From Paractinoplanes ovalisporus (GTDB lineage Bacteria; Actinomycetota; Actinomycetes; Mycobacteriales; Micromonosporaceae): a stretch of DNA of 64,000 nt. Made by a program: the position numbers and the translations under genes. The stretch lies in assembly GCF_016834655.1 (NCBI RefSeq), contig NZ_JAENHP010000002.1, positions 186,001 to 250,000 of the forward strand, written 5' to 3'. Positions within the stretch are counted from its first letter, which is position 1; each line of letters starts with the position of its first letter. This document shows, piece by piece, positions 52,297 through 63,182 of the stretch. The notes under the pieces are model-generated. The model worked only from the letters and a program-made list of their open reading frames with translations, ran no database searches and was not told the DNA's origin.

Positions 52297-53481
52297 GTGA
52301 ACCTCGCCGCGATCCCGAGTCCGACAACGTCTGTCTGGCACGTGCTCGGCCTGCCCGTCCGGGCGTATGCGATCTGCATCGTCCTGGGCATCGTCGCGTC
52401 CTGCCTGATCATGGAATATCGGCTGCGCAGCCGGGGTGTGGCCCGCTGGGCCTCACTCGACATCGCGGTGTGGGCGGTGCCGTTCGGCATCCTCGGCGCG
52501 CGCGTCTACCACCTGATCACCTCGCCCCAGGACTACTTCGGCGCCGGCGGTGACCCGATCCGCGCCTTCTACATCTGGGAGGGCGGCCTCGGCATCTGGG
52601 GCGCGGTGCTCGGCGGCGCGCTCGGCGCGTGGCTCGGCGCCCGTCAGCTCGGCCTGCCGCTGGGCGTGGTGGCCGACTCGCTCGCGCCCGGCCTGCCGGT
52701 CGGTCAGGCGGTCGGCCGCATCGGCAACTGGTTCAACAACGAGCTCTACGGCAAGGAGACCACGCTGCCGTGGGGTCTCGAGGTCCACGACATGGACCGT
52801 TCGAACCCCGGGCACGCCACGGTGATCGACGGGCAGCCGGTCACGCTGCCCGACCTCTACCACCCGACGTTCCTCTACGAGTTCCTGTGGAACCTGGGCG
52901 TCGCCGGGCTGGTCTTCCTGGCCGACCGCAAGTTCAAGTTCGGCCGGGGCCGGGCCTTCGCGCTCTACGTGATGGCGTACACGCTGGGCCGGGTCTGGAT
53001 CGAGATGCTGCGGGTCGACGAGGCCAACCACCTGTTCGGCATCCGGCTCAACGTGTTCACGTCGATCATCGTGTTCCTCGGTGCGCTGATCTACTTCCTG
53101 ATGGTGCGCGGCCCCCGGGCCTACGTGGTGCCCGACGACGCCCCCGAGACGGCGCCCGAGCCCTCCGGCGGCAGCGACATCTCGCAGGTCGACGTGACCG
53201 GCGGTGACGCGGCGGCGGACAAGACACCCAAGGGCTACCAGGTGGTCAGCGAGGCGAGGTTCGAGGCCTACCGCCGTACGGCAATCCTGCCGCCCGACAC
53301 CCCCGCGGACATGGCCGAGGAGATCGCCGCCGGCGGGCACCCGGTCGAACGGGATCCGGCCGGACCGGCCGGGGTCGGCGAGGCCGTGCTGGCCACGGGA
53401 GCAGCGGCCGGGTCGGGCCCCGACGGCGCTTCCGGGGGCGACGTCGAACCGGAGTCCCGCCCCAAGAGCGACGAACGCTGA
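52297..53481 (+). CDS. lgt: Prolipoprotein diacylglyceryl transferase
   Basis: Lgt attaches diacylglycerol to the lipobox cysteine of prolipoproteins in the membrane. The 394-residue protein has seven helices in its first ~275 residues, with the signature GRIGNWFNNELYGKET, the YIWEGGLGIWGAVLGG segment (the family HGGL-type motif region) and YHPTFLYEFLWNL. A hydrophilic Pro/Asp-rich C-terminal extension (about 285-394) is typical of actinobacteria. GTG at 52297 is supported by TAGCGT ending 8 nt upstream. It directly follows trpA, a conserved actinobacterial linkage. Confidence 0.95.
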   Translation: MNLAAIPSPTTSVWHVLGLPVRAYAICIVLGIVASCLIMEYRLRSRGVARWASLDIAVWAVPFGILGARVYHLITSPQDYFGAGGDPIRAFYIWEGGLGIWGAVLGGALGAWLGARQLGLPLGVVADSLAPGLPVGQAVGRIGNWFNNELYGKETTLPWGLEVHDMDRSNPGHATVIDGQPVTLPDLYHPTFLYEFLWNLGVAGLVFLADRKFKFGRGRAFALYVMAYTLGRVWIEMLRVDEANHLFGIRLNVFTSIIVFLGALIYFLMVRGPRAYVVPDDAPETAPEPSGGSDISQVDVTGGDAAADKTPKGYQVVSEARFEAYRRTAILPPDTPADMAEEIAAGGHPVERDPAGPAGVGEAVLATGAAAGSGPDGASGGDVEPESRPKSDER

Positions 53482-53487
53482 CCTGAC

Positions 53488-54666
53488 GTGCGCTCAGCCG
53501 TGGTGGTGGGCGCGGGCATGGCCGGACTGGCCACCGCCGGCGCCCTCGCCCGCTGCGGCTGGCAGGTGGTGCTGCTGGAACGCGGCGAGCGGGTCGCCGC
53601 TCCGCCCACCGCCCTGGTGCTCTGGCCCAACGGCCGGCGCGCGCTGGAGTCGATCGACCCCGAGGGCGGCTGGTCGGCGATCGCGAACCCGCTGCCCGAC
53701 GGCGGGGTGCGCCGGCCCGACGGTCAGTGGCTGGTCGCCCCGCGCGGCACCGGCACGGGTCCGGCCCCGGCCGCCGTGCACCTCGAGGACCTCTACGACG
53801 CGCTGGTGGCCGGGCTGGGCGACCTGGTCCAGGTCCGCACCGGCTTCGCGGTCACCTCGATCCGTACGGGAACCCGGCAGCGCCCGGTGATCAGCGACGG
53901 CGGCACCGAGATCGAGGCCGACCTGGTCGTCGCGGCCGACGGCATCGACAGCCGCATCCGGCAGGCGCTCGCCCCCGAGTCGGCCGCGGTCGGCTCCGGT
54001 TTCGCCGCGTGGCAGGCCGTCATCCCGGCCTACCGGCTGCCCCGGCTCACGGCCGAGCATGCCGCCGGCGGCGAGACCCTGGGCGCCGGTTACCGCTTCG
54101 TCTCCCTCCCGCTCGGCGATCGGGCGGGCGGGCAGGGTGGCGTCTACTGGGTCGCCACGGCCGCCGGCGCGCCCCGGCCCGAGCCGCCCGCCACCCAGCT
54201 GGCCCTGCTGCGGCGCTGGTTCGCCGACTGGCACCCGCCGGTCGGTGAGCTGCTGGCCGCGACCCACGCCGACGACCTCGTACCGCAGGAGGTCCGCGAA
54301 CTGCGACCCCTTCCCCGCGCGTACGGCTTCCCGTCCGGCCCGGGCGGCGTGGTGCTGCTCGGCGACGCCGCCCACGCCATGCCGCACCACCTGGGCCAGG
54401 GCGCCTGTCTCGCCTTCGAGGACGCCGCGACCCTGGCTTCCCTGGTCGCCGAGGCGGCGCCGGGCGCGGCCCTGACCGGCGCGATCGACGAGTACGGACG
54501 CCTGCGCCGCCCCCGCACGACCACCGTCGTACGCCAGACCCGGCGCATGTCGGCCGTCGTGCAGGCCCGCGGCCGCCTGGCCCTGCGCGCCCGCGACGCC
54601 GCCCTGAGCCACATGCGCCCGCGCATGCTGGGAGCGCCCGCCCCGGAGTGGACCCCACCCGACTGA
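53488..54666 (+). CDS. FAD-dependent monooxygenase, PHBH-like
   Basis: A 392-residue flavoprotein of the p-hydroxybenzoate hydroxylase fold. The N-terminal Rossmann motif is RSAVVVGAGMAGLATAGALARCGWQVVLLERGER in parts (VVVGAGMAGLATAGALAR), the DG-type motif is VVAADGIDSRIRQAL and the GD motif is VVLLGDAAHAMPHHLGQGAC. Such enzymes hydroxylate aromatic or other secondary metabolites using NAD(P)H and oxygen; substrate unknown. GTG at 53488 begins 6 bp after the lgt stop. No helix or signal peptide. It may be cotranscribed with lgt. Confidence 0.9.
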   Translation: MRSAVVVGAGMAGLATAGALARCGWQVVLLERGERVAAPPTALVLWPNGRRALESIDPEGGWSAIANPLPDGGVRRPDGQWLVAPRGTGTGPAPAAVHLEDLYDALVAGLGDLVQVRTGFAVTSIRTGTRQRPVISDGGTEIEADLVVAADGIDSRIRQALAPESAAVGSGFAAWQAVIPAYRLPRLTAEHAAGGETLGAGYRFVSLPLGDRAGGQGGVYWVATAAGAPRPEPPATQLALLRRWFADWHPPVGELLAATHADDLVPQEVRELRPLPRAYGFPSGPGGVVLLGDAAHAMPHHLGQGACLAFEDAATLASLVAEAAPGAALTGAIDEYGRLRRPRTTTVVRQTRRMSAVVQARGRLALRARDAALSHMRPRMLGAPAPEWTPPD

Positions 54667-54706
54667 TCCATCGACGGACGGGGTCGCGACGGAGCCGTGA
54701 CGTCGT

Positions 54707-54712
54707 TACGAT
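54707..54712 (+). promoter_or_regulatory. -10 hexamer TACGAT, leaderless start of the LPxTG protein gene
   Basis: TACGAT (TAnnnT) ends 6 nt before the GTG at 54719 with no ribosome site. Confidence 0.6.
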
Positions 54713-54718
54713 CCCGGC

Positions 54719-55870
54719 GTGCTCACCCCACTCGCGGCCGCCCTGGCCCTCATCACCACCCCGCTCGCGCTCGCGCCCACCGAGCCCGCGCCGACCGACG
54801 TGACGCTCGCGTGGACCTCCGAGGCGCACACCGAGGCGGTCATCACCTGGAACGAGACCGGTGATGTGCGCAACCGGATCGACATCGTGTTCGCCGACGG
54901 CCGGACGACGAACATCGCGAGCAAGTTCGCCGAGGCCGGGCAGCCCAACCGGGTGCCGCTGTCCGGTGGGCTGTTCGACCAGGACTACCGCGTCCTGGTC
55001 CGGGTGGTCGACGCCGACGGCGCCGAGCTCAGCGAGCCGGCCAGTTCGCCCGAGTTCGACACCGACCGGGAGCCGCCGGCCGTCATCACCTCGGTGGCGC
55101 CGCAGGAGGACGGCACGGTCGTGATGAAGTGGAAGGCGGGCGCCTACACCGACCCGAACCCCGGTGACCCGCTCGACGTCGCGCCGGCGCTGCCCTACCG
55201 GTACGTCCCGATCGCGTCGCAGCCCTTCTTCAACGAGTACGACCAGCTGGGCCCGGCGACGGCCGAGACCACCTTCGTGGTGCCGGCCCGCCAGAGCCCG
55301 ATGCGCGTCGGTCTGCGCAACGTTCCCAACGAGTGGTACGGCTACAACGGCATCTCGGCCGGCGTGGACGGTGCCCAGCTGACCGCGAAGATCCCGTCGA
55401 CCGTGGCCACGGGCGGCACGCTGCGGGTCACCGGCAAGGCGATCCGTACGGCCCGGGCCTGCGACCCCGGGCCGTGCTGGTCCGAGGAGACCCCCGACAC
55501 CGGCCGCGCTCTCCTCGTCCAGTCCCGCTCGTCCGAGGGCACGCCGTGGCGGAACGTCGCCACCGGCAAGGCGGGCTCGGACGGCGCCTTCAGCATCCCG
55601 GTCAAGTTCGACGGGGCCGCCGACTTCCGGGTGGTCGCCACGGCCATTCCCTCGGCCGGCGGCGACGCGCGGGCCCGCACGTTCGCGGCTACCGACGTCA
55701 CCCACGTGACCGCCGGCACCGGCAGCGGGAACGGCGGCGAGGGTGACGGCGGCGAGGGCGGCGGTCTGCCGATCACCGGCACGCCCGTGGTCTGGATCGC
55801 GGTGGCCGGCGGCCTGCTCGTCGTGCTGGGTGCGCTCTTCGCCGTCTTCGGGCGTCGCCGCCGCGGCTAG
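54719..55870 (+). CDS. LPxTG-anchored surface protein
   Basis: A 383-residue secreted protein with signal peptide (about 1-22, LTPLAAALALITTPLALAPT), a fibronectin-III-like beta domain (about 25-115), a second beta region with paired Cys residues (ARACDPGPCWSEE, about 245-255) and a C-terminal sortase signal: a Gly/Glu-rich spacer, LPITG, a hydrophobic helix (VVWIAVAGGLLVVLGALFAV) and the tail GRRRRG. It is probably covalently attached to the cell wall by a sortase. Function unknown. The start is the GTG with the leaderless -10. It overlaps the convergent GNAT gene by 4 bp (CTAG). Confidence 0.88.
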   Translation: MLTPLAAALALITTPLALAPTEPAPTDVTLAWTSEAHTEAVITWNETGDVRNRIDIVFADGRTTNIASKFAEAGQPNRVPLSGGLFDQDYRVLVRVVDADGAELSEPASSPEFDTDREPPAVITSVAPQEDGTVVMKWKAGAYTDPNPGDPLDVAPALPYRYVPIASQPFFNEYDQLGPATAETTFVVPARQSPMRVGLRNVPNEWYGYNGISAGVDGAQLTAKIPSTVATGGTLRVTGKAIRTARACDPGPCWSEETPDTGRALLVQSRSSEGTPWRNVATGKAGSDGAFSIPVKFDGAADFRVVATAIPSAGGDARARTFAATDVTHVTAGTGSGNGGEGDGGEGGGLPITGTPVVWIAVAGGLLVVLGALFAVFGRRRRG

Positions 55871-56733
55871 AGAGGCGCCGCGGCCGGCTCGCCGATGCAG
55901 GCCGTGCCGATCCGGCGGAATCCCACCTTCGTGTAGAGGCGGGCGACGTCGTCGTCGCCCGCTGACAGGAACACCAGCCGGACCCCGTCGGCCAGCGCGC
56001 GCCGGGCCAGCGCGGCGGTGATCTGCGAGGCGTAGCCCCGGCGGCGGGCCGCCGGCAGGGTGGCGACCCCGGCGATCTCGGCCACGTCGCCCGAGCGCAT
56101 GACGGCGCCGGTGGCGAGCAGGCCGTCGGGGGAGTCGATCACGGCCGTGTGGTAGTCGCCGGTCGAGCTGCGTTCCTGCTGGCTGGCGACCAGGGCCTTG
56201 CTCAGCGCCCCGGTGGCGGCGTCACGCTCGGCCGGGCCGGCGGGCGCGACGATCAGGGCACCGGACAGCGGCGACGGCTTGTCGGCGGGCGCGCCGAACC
56301 CGAGCTGGGCCACGGCGCGCGAGGAGGCCAGCTCGTCGGCGAAAGCGGGCCCGTCGGGGTCGAGGAAACGCAGCGTGCCGCCCTCGACCGGCAGGTCGGG
56401 CACCAGCGCGGCCGGATCGAGCACGAGCAGCGGCGCGAGCAGCACGTCGAGGCCGGCCGAGCGGGCCACCGCGAGCAGGTCGGGGGTCGTCTCGTGCACC
56501 CATTCGAACGCCTCGGGCAGGCCCAGCTCTCGTTGCCTCTGCCGGACGGCAGTAATATCAGCGGCAGAGGGGGTGCCGGCCCCGATGCGGGGGCGGGCAT
56601 AGTAGGGCCAGCCTTCGCCCTCGCGGACGAAGAGCACAAGCCCGCCGAAATCCTCGGCTCGTGCGTAGGGTCGGGGTAAGGCGTCGTAAAAACGCTCGAG
56701 CCTGACGAAGACGTCGGTATCCTGTTGCGCCAC
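55867..56733 (-). CDS. GNAT-family N-acetyltransferase
   Basis: A 288-residue protein with a GNAT acetyltransferase fold. The C-terminal half holds the acetyl-CoA-binding motif A, EIAGVATLPAARRRGYASQI, followed by KVGFRRIGTACI typical of the domain end; the N-terminal half (about 1-130) is less conserved. Substrate unknown. GTG at 56733 is supported by TAGTCT ending 6 nt upstream on the minus strand. The gene is divergent from gltB and converges with the LPxTG gene (stops overlap). Confidence 0.85.
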   Translation of the reverse strand: MAQQDTDVFVRLERFYDALPRPYARAEDFGGLVLFVREGEGWPYYARPRIGAGTPSAADITAVRQRQRELGLPEAFEWVHETTPDLLAVARSAGLDVLLAPLLVLDPAALVPDLPVEGGTLRFLDPDGPAFADELASSRAVAQLGFGAPADKPSPLSGALIVAPAGPAERDAATGALSKALVASQQERSSTGDYHTAVIDSPDGLLATGAVMRSGDVAEIAGVATLPAARRRGYASQITAALARRALADGVRLVFLSAGDDDVARLYTKVGFRRIGTACIGEPAAAPL

Positions 56734-56739
56734 CGCGCG

Positions 56740-56745
56740 AGACTA
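56740..56745 (-). promoter_or_regulatory. -10 hexamer TAGTCT, leaderless start of the GNAT gene
   Basis: On the minus strand TAGTCT ends 6 nt before the GTG at 56733. Confidence 0.6.
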
Positions 56746-56924
56746 CCCAACCACCACGGATGTTCGGCTACTCGATTGTGCCGCAACGGGGGTTTTGACC
56801 CCCGCCAAGTGTGATCCATCCGAACTGGCGGAGATCGGCACCCCTTAACGTAGACTCTAGAGACTTTGCAGGGCCGACGTCGTCCCGACCTTGATACGTA
56901 ACACCAGTGACGACAGGAGGCCCG

Positions 56925-59900
56925 GTGGCATTTCCGCACCCCCAGGGGCTTTATGACCCCACTCAGGAGCGCGACGCCTGCGGTGTGGCCTTCGTAGCCG
57001 ACCTCCACGGACGCCGTTCCCACGATGTGGTCGCCAAGGGTCTGTCGGCGCTGATCCGCCTCGACCACCGGGGCGCGCGTGGCGCCGAGTACAACACCGG
57101 CGACGGCGCCGGAATCATGATCCAGGTTCCGGACGAGTACTACCGCGCGGTCGCCGGCTTCGAGCTGCCCGCCGCCGGTCATTACGCCACCGGTCTGGCC
57201 TTCGTGCCGACCGGCGCCGGCGAGCGCGCCCGGGCGGTCAAGGTCTTCGAGAAGTACGCCCTGGTCGAGGGTGGCGAGATCCTCGGCTGGCGTGAGGTCC
57301 CGGTGCAGCCCGAGGGCCTGGGTCAGACCGCCGAGGACGCCCGCCCCGCGATCATCCAGGTGTTCCTGGCCGCGCACCGGCTCACCGACACCCCCGCCGG
57401 TCCGGCCGGCGAGCAGCTCAGCGGCATCGAGCTCGACCGGGTCGCGTTCACCATCCGCAAGCAGGCCGAGCGCGAGTCCTCGCAGCGGGGCGTCGGGATG
57501 TACTTCCCGTCGCTGTCGTCGCGGACCATCACGTTCAAGGGCATGCTCACACCCGACCAGCTGCCGGCGTTCTTCCCCGACCTCACCGACGAGCGGGTCT
57601 CCAGCGCCATCGCCCTCGTGCACTCGCGCTTCGCCACGAACACGTTCCCGGCGTGGGAGCTGGCCCACCCGTACCGCTTCATCGCGCACAACGGCGAGAT
57701 CAACACCATCCGCGGCAACAAGAACTGGATGGCCGCCCGCGAGGCACTGCTGCAGTCGAAGGTGCTGCCCGGCAGCATCAAGCGGCTCTTCCCGATCAAC
57801 ACGCCCGAGGCGTCCGACTCGGCCAGCTTCGACGAGGTGCTCGAGCTCCTGCACCTGTCCGGCCGCAGCCTGCCGCACGCCATGCTGATGATGATTCCCG
57901 AGGCGTGGGAGAACGACCCGGGCATGGAGCCGAAGCGGCGCGCGTTCTACCGCTTCCACGCCAGCCTGATGGAGCCGTGGGACGGCCCGGCCAGCGTCGC
58001 GTTCACCGACGGCGAGATCATCGGCGCCGTGCTCGACCGCAACGGCCTGCGTCCCGGCCGGTGGTGGCACACCGACGACGGCCTGGTCGTGCTCGGCTCC
58101 GAGGCCGGCGTGCTCGACCTCGACCCGGCCACGGTCGTCGCCAAGGGCCGTCTCCAGCCCGGCAAGATGTTCCTGGTCGACACGGTCGCCGGGCGCATCG
58201 TCCACGACGACGAGATCAAGGCCGGTCTGGCCGCGGCCCAGCCGTACGACGAGTGGCTGCACGCCGGTCTGATCCACCTGGACGACCTGCCGCCCCGCGA
58301 GCACGTCATCTACACGCACGACTCGGTCACCCGCCGCCAGCAGGTCTTCGGCTACACCGAGGAAGAGCTCAAGATCCTCATCGGACCGATGGCCCGTACG
58401 GGCGCGGAACCGCTGGGCTCGATGGGCACCGACACGCCGATCTCGCCGCTGTCGAGCCGTCCCCGGCTGCTCTTCGACTATTTCCACCAGCTGTTCGCCC
58501 AGGTCACCAACCCGCCGCTGGACGCCATCCGCGAGGAGCTGGTCACCAGCCTGCAGGCGACCATCGGGCCCGAGGGCAACCTGCTCGACCCCGGCCCGGC
58601 CTCGTGCCGCCAGATCGTCCTGCCCTACCCGGTGATCGACAACGACGAGCTGGCCAAGCTGCTCTCCATCGACGAGGACGGCGACCTGCCCGGCTTCAAG
58701 GCCGTCCGGGTTTCGGGTCTCTACCCGCTGCGGGACGGCGCGGCCGGCATCAAGGCCCGCCTGACCCAGATCTGCCGGCACGTGTCCGAGGCGATCGAGG
58801 ACGGCGTCCGCATCCTCGTGCTCAGCGACCGCGACTCCAACGCCCAGCTCGCGCCGATCCCGTCGCTGCTGCTCACCGCCGCGGTCCACCAGCACTTGGT
58901 GCGTGAGCAGACCCGTACGCAGGTCGCTCTGGTCGTCGAGTCGGGCGACTGCCGCGAGGTGCACCACGCCGCGGTGCTGATCGGCTACGGCGCCGCCGCG
59001 GTGAACCCCTACCTCGCCTTCGAGTCGGTCGACGACCTGATCGCGACCGGCCCGCTGGCCGGGCTCGACCCCAAGGCGGCGGTCCGCAACTACGTCAAGG
59101 CGCTCGGCAAGGGCGTCCTGAAGATCATGTCCAAGATGGGCATCTCGACGGTGTCGTCCTACTGCGGCGCGCAGGTGTTCGAGGCCGTCGGTCTCGACAA
59201 CCGGCTGCTGCAGCGCTATTTCGCCGGCACCAACGGGCGGATCGGCGGCTCCGGCCTGGCCGACATCCACGCCGAGGTCAAGGCGCGGCACGAGAAGGCG
59301 TACCCGGCCAACCCGGCCGAGCGCAGCCACCGCCGCCTCGAGGTCGGAGGCGAATACCAGTGGCGCCGCGAGGGGGAGGTCCACCTCTTCAACCCCGAGA
59401 CGGTCTTCCTGCTGCAGCACGCCACCCGCTCCAAGCAGTACGACGTCTTCCGCAAATACACCGAGAAGGTCGACGGCCTGGCCGCCGAGGCCGGCTCGCT
59501 GCGTGGGCTGTTCGAGTTCAGGAACGACCGGGAGCCCGTTCCGATCGACGAGGTCGAACCGGCGTCGGAGATTGTGAAGCGCTTCGCGACCGGTGCCATG
59601 TCGTACGGGTCGATCTCCGCCGAGTCGCACGAGACCCTGGCCATCGCGATGAACCGCCTCGGCGGCAAGTCCAACACCGGCGAGGGCGGCGAGGACGTCG
59701 AGCGTCTGTACGACCCCGAGCGCCGCTCCTCGGTCAAGCAGATCGCGTCCGGCCGTTTCGGCGTGACCAGCGAATATCTGGTCAACGCGGACGACCTGCA
59801 GATCAAGATGGCCCAGGGCGCCAAGCCCGGCGAGGGTGGCCAGCTGCCCGGCAACAAGGTGTGGCCGTGGATCGCCAAGACCCGGCACGCCACGCCGGGC

Positions 59901-61478
59901 GTCGGCCTGATCTCGCCGCCGCCGCACCACGACATCTACTCGATCGAAGACCTGGCCCAGCTGGTCCACGACCTGAAGAACGTCAACCCGATGTCGCGGG
60001 TGCACGTGAAGCTGGTCAGCGAGATCGGCGTCGGCACGGTCGCGGCGGGTGTCGCCAAGCTCAAGGCCGACGTCATCCTGATCTCGGGTCACGACGGCGG
60101 CACCGGCGCCTCGCCGCTCAACTCGCTCAAGCACGCCGGCTCCCCGTGGGAGCTGGGCCTGGCCGAGGCGCAGCAGACGCTGCTGCTCAACAAGCTGCGC
60201 GACCGCGTCACGGTGCAGGTCGACGGCCAGCTCAAGACCGGCCGTGACGTGGTGGTGGCGGCCCTGCTGGGCGCCGAGGAGTTCGGTTTCGCCACCGCAC
60301 CGCTGATCGTCAGCGGCTGCATCATGATGCGCGTCTGCCACCTCGACACCTGCCCGGTCGGCATCGCCACCCAGAACCCGGTGCTGCGCGAGCGCTTCAC
60401 CGGCAAGCCCGAGTTCGTCGAGAACTTCTTCCTGTTCCTGGCCGAGGAGGTCCGCGAATACCTCGCGGAGCTGGGCTTCCGCAGCATCGACGAGGCGATC
60501 GGCCATGCCGAGGTGCTCGACCTGCGACCGGCCCTCGACCACTGGAAGGCCAAGGGTCTCGACCTGTCGCCGATCCTGTTCGTGCCCGAGCTGCCCGAGG
60601 GGGCGGCCCGGCGCGGCATCGTGGCCCAGGACCATGAGCTCGACAAGGCGCTCGACAACAAGCTGATCGAGCTGGCCGGTCCGGCCCTGACCGACGGCAC
60701 CCCGGTGCACGCCGAGGTCGCGATCCGCAACGACAACCGCAGCGTGGGCGCGATGCTCGGCGGCGAGGTGACCCGCCGCTACGGCGGCGCCGGCCTGCCC
60801 GAGGACACGATCGCGTTCACCCTGCGCGGCACCGGCGGGCAGTCGTTCGGCGCCTTCCTGCCGACCGGCGTCACGCTGCGGCTGATCGGCGACACCAACG
60901 ACTACGTCGCCAAGGGCCTGTCCGGCGGCCGGGTCGTCGTGCGGCCCGACGAGGGCGCGCCGTTCGTCGCCGAGGACAACATCATCGCGGGCAACACCAT
61001 CCTCTACGGCGCCACCGCGGGCGAGGTTTTCCTGCGCGGCCGCGCGGGTGAGCGGTTCGCCGTGCGCAACTCGGGCGGCCAGGCCGTCGTCGAGGGCGTC
61101 GGCGACCACGGCTGCGAATACATGACCGGTGGCACGGTCGTGGTGCTCGGCCCGACCGGCCGCAACTTCGCCGCGGGCATGAGCGGCGGCAAGGCGTTCG
61201 TGCTCGACCTGGCGCCGACCCGGGTCAACCCGGAGCTGGTCGACCTGGCCCCGCTGACCGGCGAGGAGCAGGAGACCCTGCACAGCCTCGTCGAGAAGCA
61301 CGCGGCCGAGACCGGGTCGGGGGTCGCCGAGCGGCTGCTGAAGGACTGGCCCGCGGCCGTCGAGCGGTTCACCGCCGTGGTGCCGCGCGACTACAAGCGC
61401 GTGATGGAACTGATCAGGACCGCCGAAGCCGCCGGTCGCAACGTCGCCGAGGCGGTCATGGGGGTCAAGGGTGCCTGA
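56925..61478 (+). CDS. gltB: Glutamate synthase large (alpha) subunit
   Basis: GltB, with GltD, makes two glutamates from glutamine and 2-oxoglutarate. The 1517-residue protein begins with a short propeptide ending before Cys19 ([13 protein letters not shown]), the nucleophile of the amidotransferase-type N-terminal domain (about 19-400). The central and FMN-binding domains follow ([33 protein letters not shown]), the 3Fe-4S site is C-x5-C-x4-C ([15 protein letters not shown]), and the C-terminal beta-helix (GXXGXXXG repeats, about 1260-1450) closes it. GTG at 56925 has AGGAGG 5 bp upstream. A possible GlnR-like GTAAC site at about 56898 is weak. Confidence 0.97.
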   Translation: MAFPHPQGLYDPTQERDACGVAFVADLHGRRSHDVVAKGLSALIRLDHRGARGAEYNTGDGAGIMIQVPDEYYRAVAGFELPAAGHYATGLAFVPTGAGERARAVKVFEKYALVEGGEILGWREVPVQPEGLGQTAEDARPAIIQVFLAAHRLTDTPAGPAGEQLSGIELDRVAFTIRKQAERESSQRGVGMYFPSLSSRTITFKGMLTPDQLPAFFPDLTDERVSSAIALVHSRFATNTFPAWELAHPYRFIAHNGEINTIRGNKNWMAAREALLQSKVLPGSIKRLFPINTPEASDSASFDEVLELLHLSGRSLPHAMLMMIPEAWENDPGMEPKRRAFYRFHASLMEPWDGPASVAFTDGEIIGAVLDRNGLRPGRWWHTDDGLVVLGSEAGVLDLDPATVVAKGRLQPGKMFLVDTVAGRIVHDDEIKAGLAAAQPYDEWLHAGLIHLDDLPPREHVIYTHDSVTRRQQVFGYTEEELKILIGPMARTGAEPLGSMGTDTPISPLSSRPRLLFDYFHQLFAQVTNPPLDAIREELVTSLQATIGPEGNLLDPGPASCRQIVLPYPVIDNDELAKLLSIDEDGDLPGFKAVRVSGLYPLRDGAAGIKARLTQICRHVSEAIEDGVRILVLSDRDSNAQLAPIPSLLLTAAVHQHLVREQTRTQVALVVESGDCREVHHAAVLIGYGAAAVNPYLAFESVDDLIATGPLAGLDPKAAVRNYVKALGKGVLKIMSKMGISTVSSYCGAQVFEAVGLDNRLLQRYFAGTNGRIGGSGLADIHAEVKARHEKAYPANPAERSHRRLEVGGEYQWRREGEVHLFNPETVFLLQHATRSKQYDVFRKYTEKVDGLAAEAGSLRGLFEFRNDREPVPIDEVEPASEIVKRFATGAMSYGSISAESHETLAIAMNRLGGKSNTGEGGEDVERLYDPERRSSVKQIASGRFGVTSEYLVNADDLQIKMAQGAKPGEGGQLPGNKVWPWIAKTRHATPGVGLISPPPHHDIYSIEDLAQLVHDLKNVNPMSRVHVKLVSEIGVGTVAAGVAKLKADVILISGHDGGTGASPLNSLKHAGSPWELGLAEAQQTLLLNKLRDRVTVQVDGQLKTGRDVVVAALLGAEEFGFATAPLIVSGCIMMRVCHLDTCPVGIATQNPVLRERFTGKPEFVENFFLFLAEEVREYLAELGFRSIDEAIGHAEVLDLRPALDHWKAKGLDLSPILFVPELPEGAARRGIVAQDHELDKALDNKLIELAGPALTDGTPVHAEVAIRNDNRSVGAMLGGEVTRRYGGAGLPEDTIAFTLRGTGGQSFGAFLPTGVTLRLIGDTNDYVAKGLSGGRVVVRPDEGAPFVAEDNIIAGNTILYGATAGEVFLRGRAGERFAVRNSGGQAVVEGVGDHGCEYMTGGTVVVLGPTGRNFAAGMSGGKAFVLDLAPTRVNPELVDLAPLTGEEQETLHSLVEKHAAETGSGVAERLLKDWPAAVERFTAVVPRDYKRVMELIRTAEAAGRNVAEAVMGVKGA

Positions 61479-62943
61479 TCCGAACGGTTTCCTTCGCTAC
61501 GAGCGGCAGCTGCCCAAGCGCCGCCCGGTGCCGGTCCGCATCCAGGACTGGCGGGAGGTCTACCCGCCCGCCGGTGAGGAGCTCATCCGCGACCAGGCCA
61601 CCCGCTGCATGGACTGCGGCATCCCGTTCTGTCACGAGGGGTGCCCGCTGGGCAACCGCATCCCGGACTGGAACGACCTGGTGCGTACGGGGGCATGGGA
61701 GGCGGCCGCCGAGTCGCTGCACGCCACCAACAACTTCCCCGAGTTCACCGGGCGGCTCTGCCCCGCGCCCTGCGAGGCGGCCTGCGTGCTCGGCATCGCC
61801 GACGACCCGGTCACCATCAAGCAGGTCGAGGTCGAGATCGCCAACCACGCGTTCGACCTGGGTTTCGTACGCCCGCAGCCCGCGCCCGCGGCCACCGGCA
61901 AGAAGGTCGCCGTGGTCGGATCGGGTCCGGCCGGTCTGGCCGCGGCCCAGCAGCTGGCCCGGGCCGGTCACGCGGTGACGGTCTATGAGCGCGACGACCG
62001 GATCGGCGGTCTGCTCCGCTACGGCATTCCCGACTTCAAGATCGAGAAGGACGTGGTGGACGCGCGGCTGGCCCAGATGGCGGCCGAGGGCGTCGTCTTC
62101 GAGACCGGCGTGGAGGTCGGCGTCGACGTGACGGCCGACGACCTGCGCGAGCGGTTCGACGCGGTGCTGCTGGCGGCCGGGGCGCTCGCCGGGCGGGACG
62201 CCCCCGAGACCCCGGGCCGCGACCTCAACGGCGTACACCTGGCCATGGAGCACCTCGTGCCGGCCAACCGGATGGTCGCCGGCCTGCAGGAATCCACCCC
62301 GGTCGACGCCGCCGGCAAGCACGTGGTGATCATCGGTGGCGGCGACACCGGCGCCGACTCGCTGGGCGTGGCCCACCGTCAGGGCGCGGCCAACGTGATC
62401 CAGCTCGACCAATATCCGCTGCCCCCGTCGATCCGGGCCGCCGAGCAGCACCCGTGGCCGACGTGGCCGGTCATCCTGCGCAACTACCCGGCCCACGAGG
62501 AGGGCGGCGAGCGCGTCTTCGGCGTGGCCGTGCAGGAGTTCGTCGACGACGGCACCGGCCAGGTCAAGGCCGTGCGGGTCGCCGACGTGACCGTGGAGCG
62601 GGTCAACGGCGTACGCACCGTGACGGTGGCCGAGGGCTCGGAGCGTGACCTGCCGGCCGACCTGGTGCTGCTGGCGATCGGCTTCGAGGGCACCGAGCAG
62701 CAGCCGCTGCTGGAGCAGTTCGGCATCGAGCGCAACCGCCGCGGCGTCCTCGACGCCGACCACACCTGGCAGACGTCGGCCCCCGGCGTCTTCGTGGCGG
62801 GCGACATGCACCGCGGCGCCAGCCTGATCGTCTGGGCGATCGCCGAGGGCCGCTCGGCCGCGTCCGCGATCCACGAGTACCTGGGTTCGGCCGGCGAACT
62901 GCCCGCCCCCGTCCACGCGAGCGCCCAGCCGATCGGCGTCTGA
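61471..62943 (+). CDS. gltD: Glutamate synthase small (beta) subunit
   Basis: GltD is the NADPH-oxidising flavoprotein partner of GltB. The 490-residue protein has the two 4Fe-4S cysteine groups at the N-terminus ([29 protein letters not shown]), a FAD Rossmann motif [19 protein letters not shown] (about 140-160), an NADPH motif [15 protein letters not shown] (about 288-302), and the C-terminal [21 protein letters not shown] at 61471 overlaps the gltB end by 8 bp. A perfect terminator hairpin follows. Confidence 0.97.
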   Translation: MPDPNGFLRYERQLPKRRPVPVRIQDWREVYPPAGEELIRDQATRCMDCGIPFCHEGCPLGNRIPDWNDLVRTGAWEAAAESLHATNNFPEFTGRLCPAPCEAACVLGIADDPVTIKQVEVEIANHAFDLGFVRPQPAPAATGKKVAVVGSGPAGLAAAQQLARAGHAVTVYERDDRIGGLLRYGIPDFKIEKDVVDARLAQMAAEGVVFETGVEVGVDVTADDLRERFDAVLLAAGALAGRDAPETPGRDLNGVHLAMEHLVPANRMVAGLQESTPVDAAGKHVVIIGGGDTGADSLGVAHRQGAANVIQLDQYPLPPSIRAAEQHPWPTWPVILRNYPAHEEGGERVFGVAVQEFVDDGTGQVKAVRVADVTVERVNGVRTVTVAEGSERDLPADLVLLAIGFEGTEQQPLLEQFGIERNRRGVLDADHTWQTSAPGVFVAGDMHRGASLIVWAIAEGRSAASAIHEYLGSAGELPAPVHASAQPIGV

Positions 62944-62965
62944 CCGCGTTCTGACGGATTGTGTT

Positions 62966-62998
62966 CGAACGGGCTCACCCCTGGGGTGAGCCCGTTCG
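62966..62998 (+). terminator. Terminator of the gltBD operon
   Basis: CGAACGGGCTCACCCC (62966-62981) pairs perfectly with GGGGTGAGCCCGTTCG (62983-62998) around a single T; in practice a 14-bp stem with a tight loop. It sits 22 bp after the gltD stop. Confidence 0.85.
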
Positions 62999-63182
62999 TC
63001 ATTGTGGTGCGGGCATGCCGATAAGCTGAGACCGCGGTCGTTGAAGCCCGCCAGGTTCGCACGGTGCCGCGCGCCGGGTTCATGAGGAGAGACCCAGGCT
63101 GCCCCGCCGTCGCCCGTCATACGCAGTTCACCCCGGGGACGGGGGTCGGCCGCCAGGCCGATGAGGAAGAGAGATTAGCCTG

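Noticed and set aside
56880-56920. GlnR operator before gltB
   Set aside because: Only GTAAC followed by a weak half-site (GACGA) is present, not enough to list as a regulatory site.
56253-61301. A minus-strand open frame of about 1680 codons opposite gltB
   Set aside because: Its translation is Arg/Gly/His/Val/Asp low-complexity without any family motif; it results from the G/C-only third positions of gltB and is a shadow frame, except that its end overlaps the true GNAT gene in another frame.
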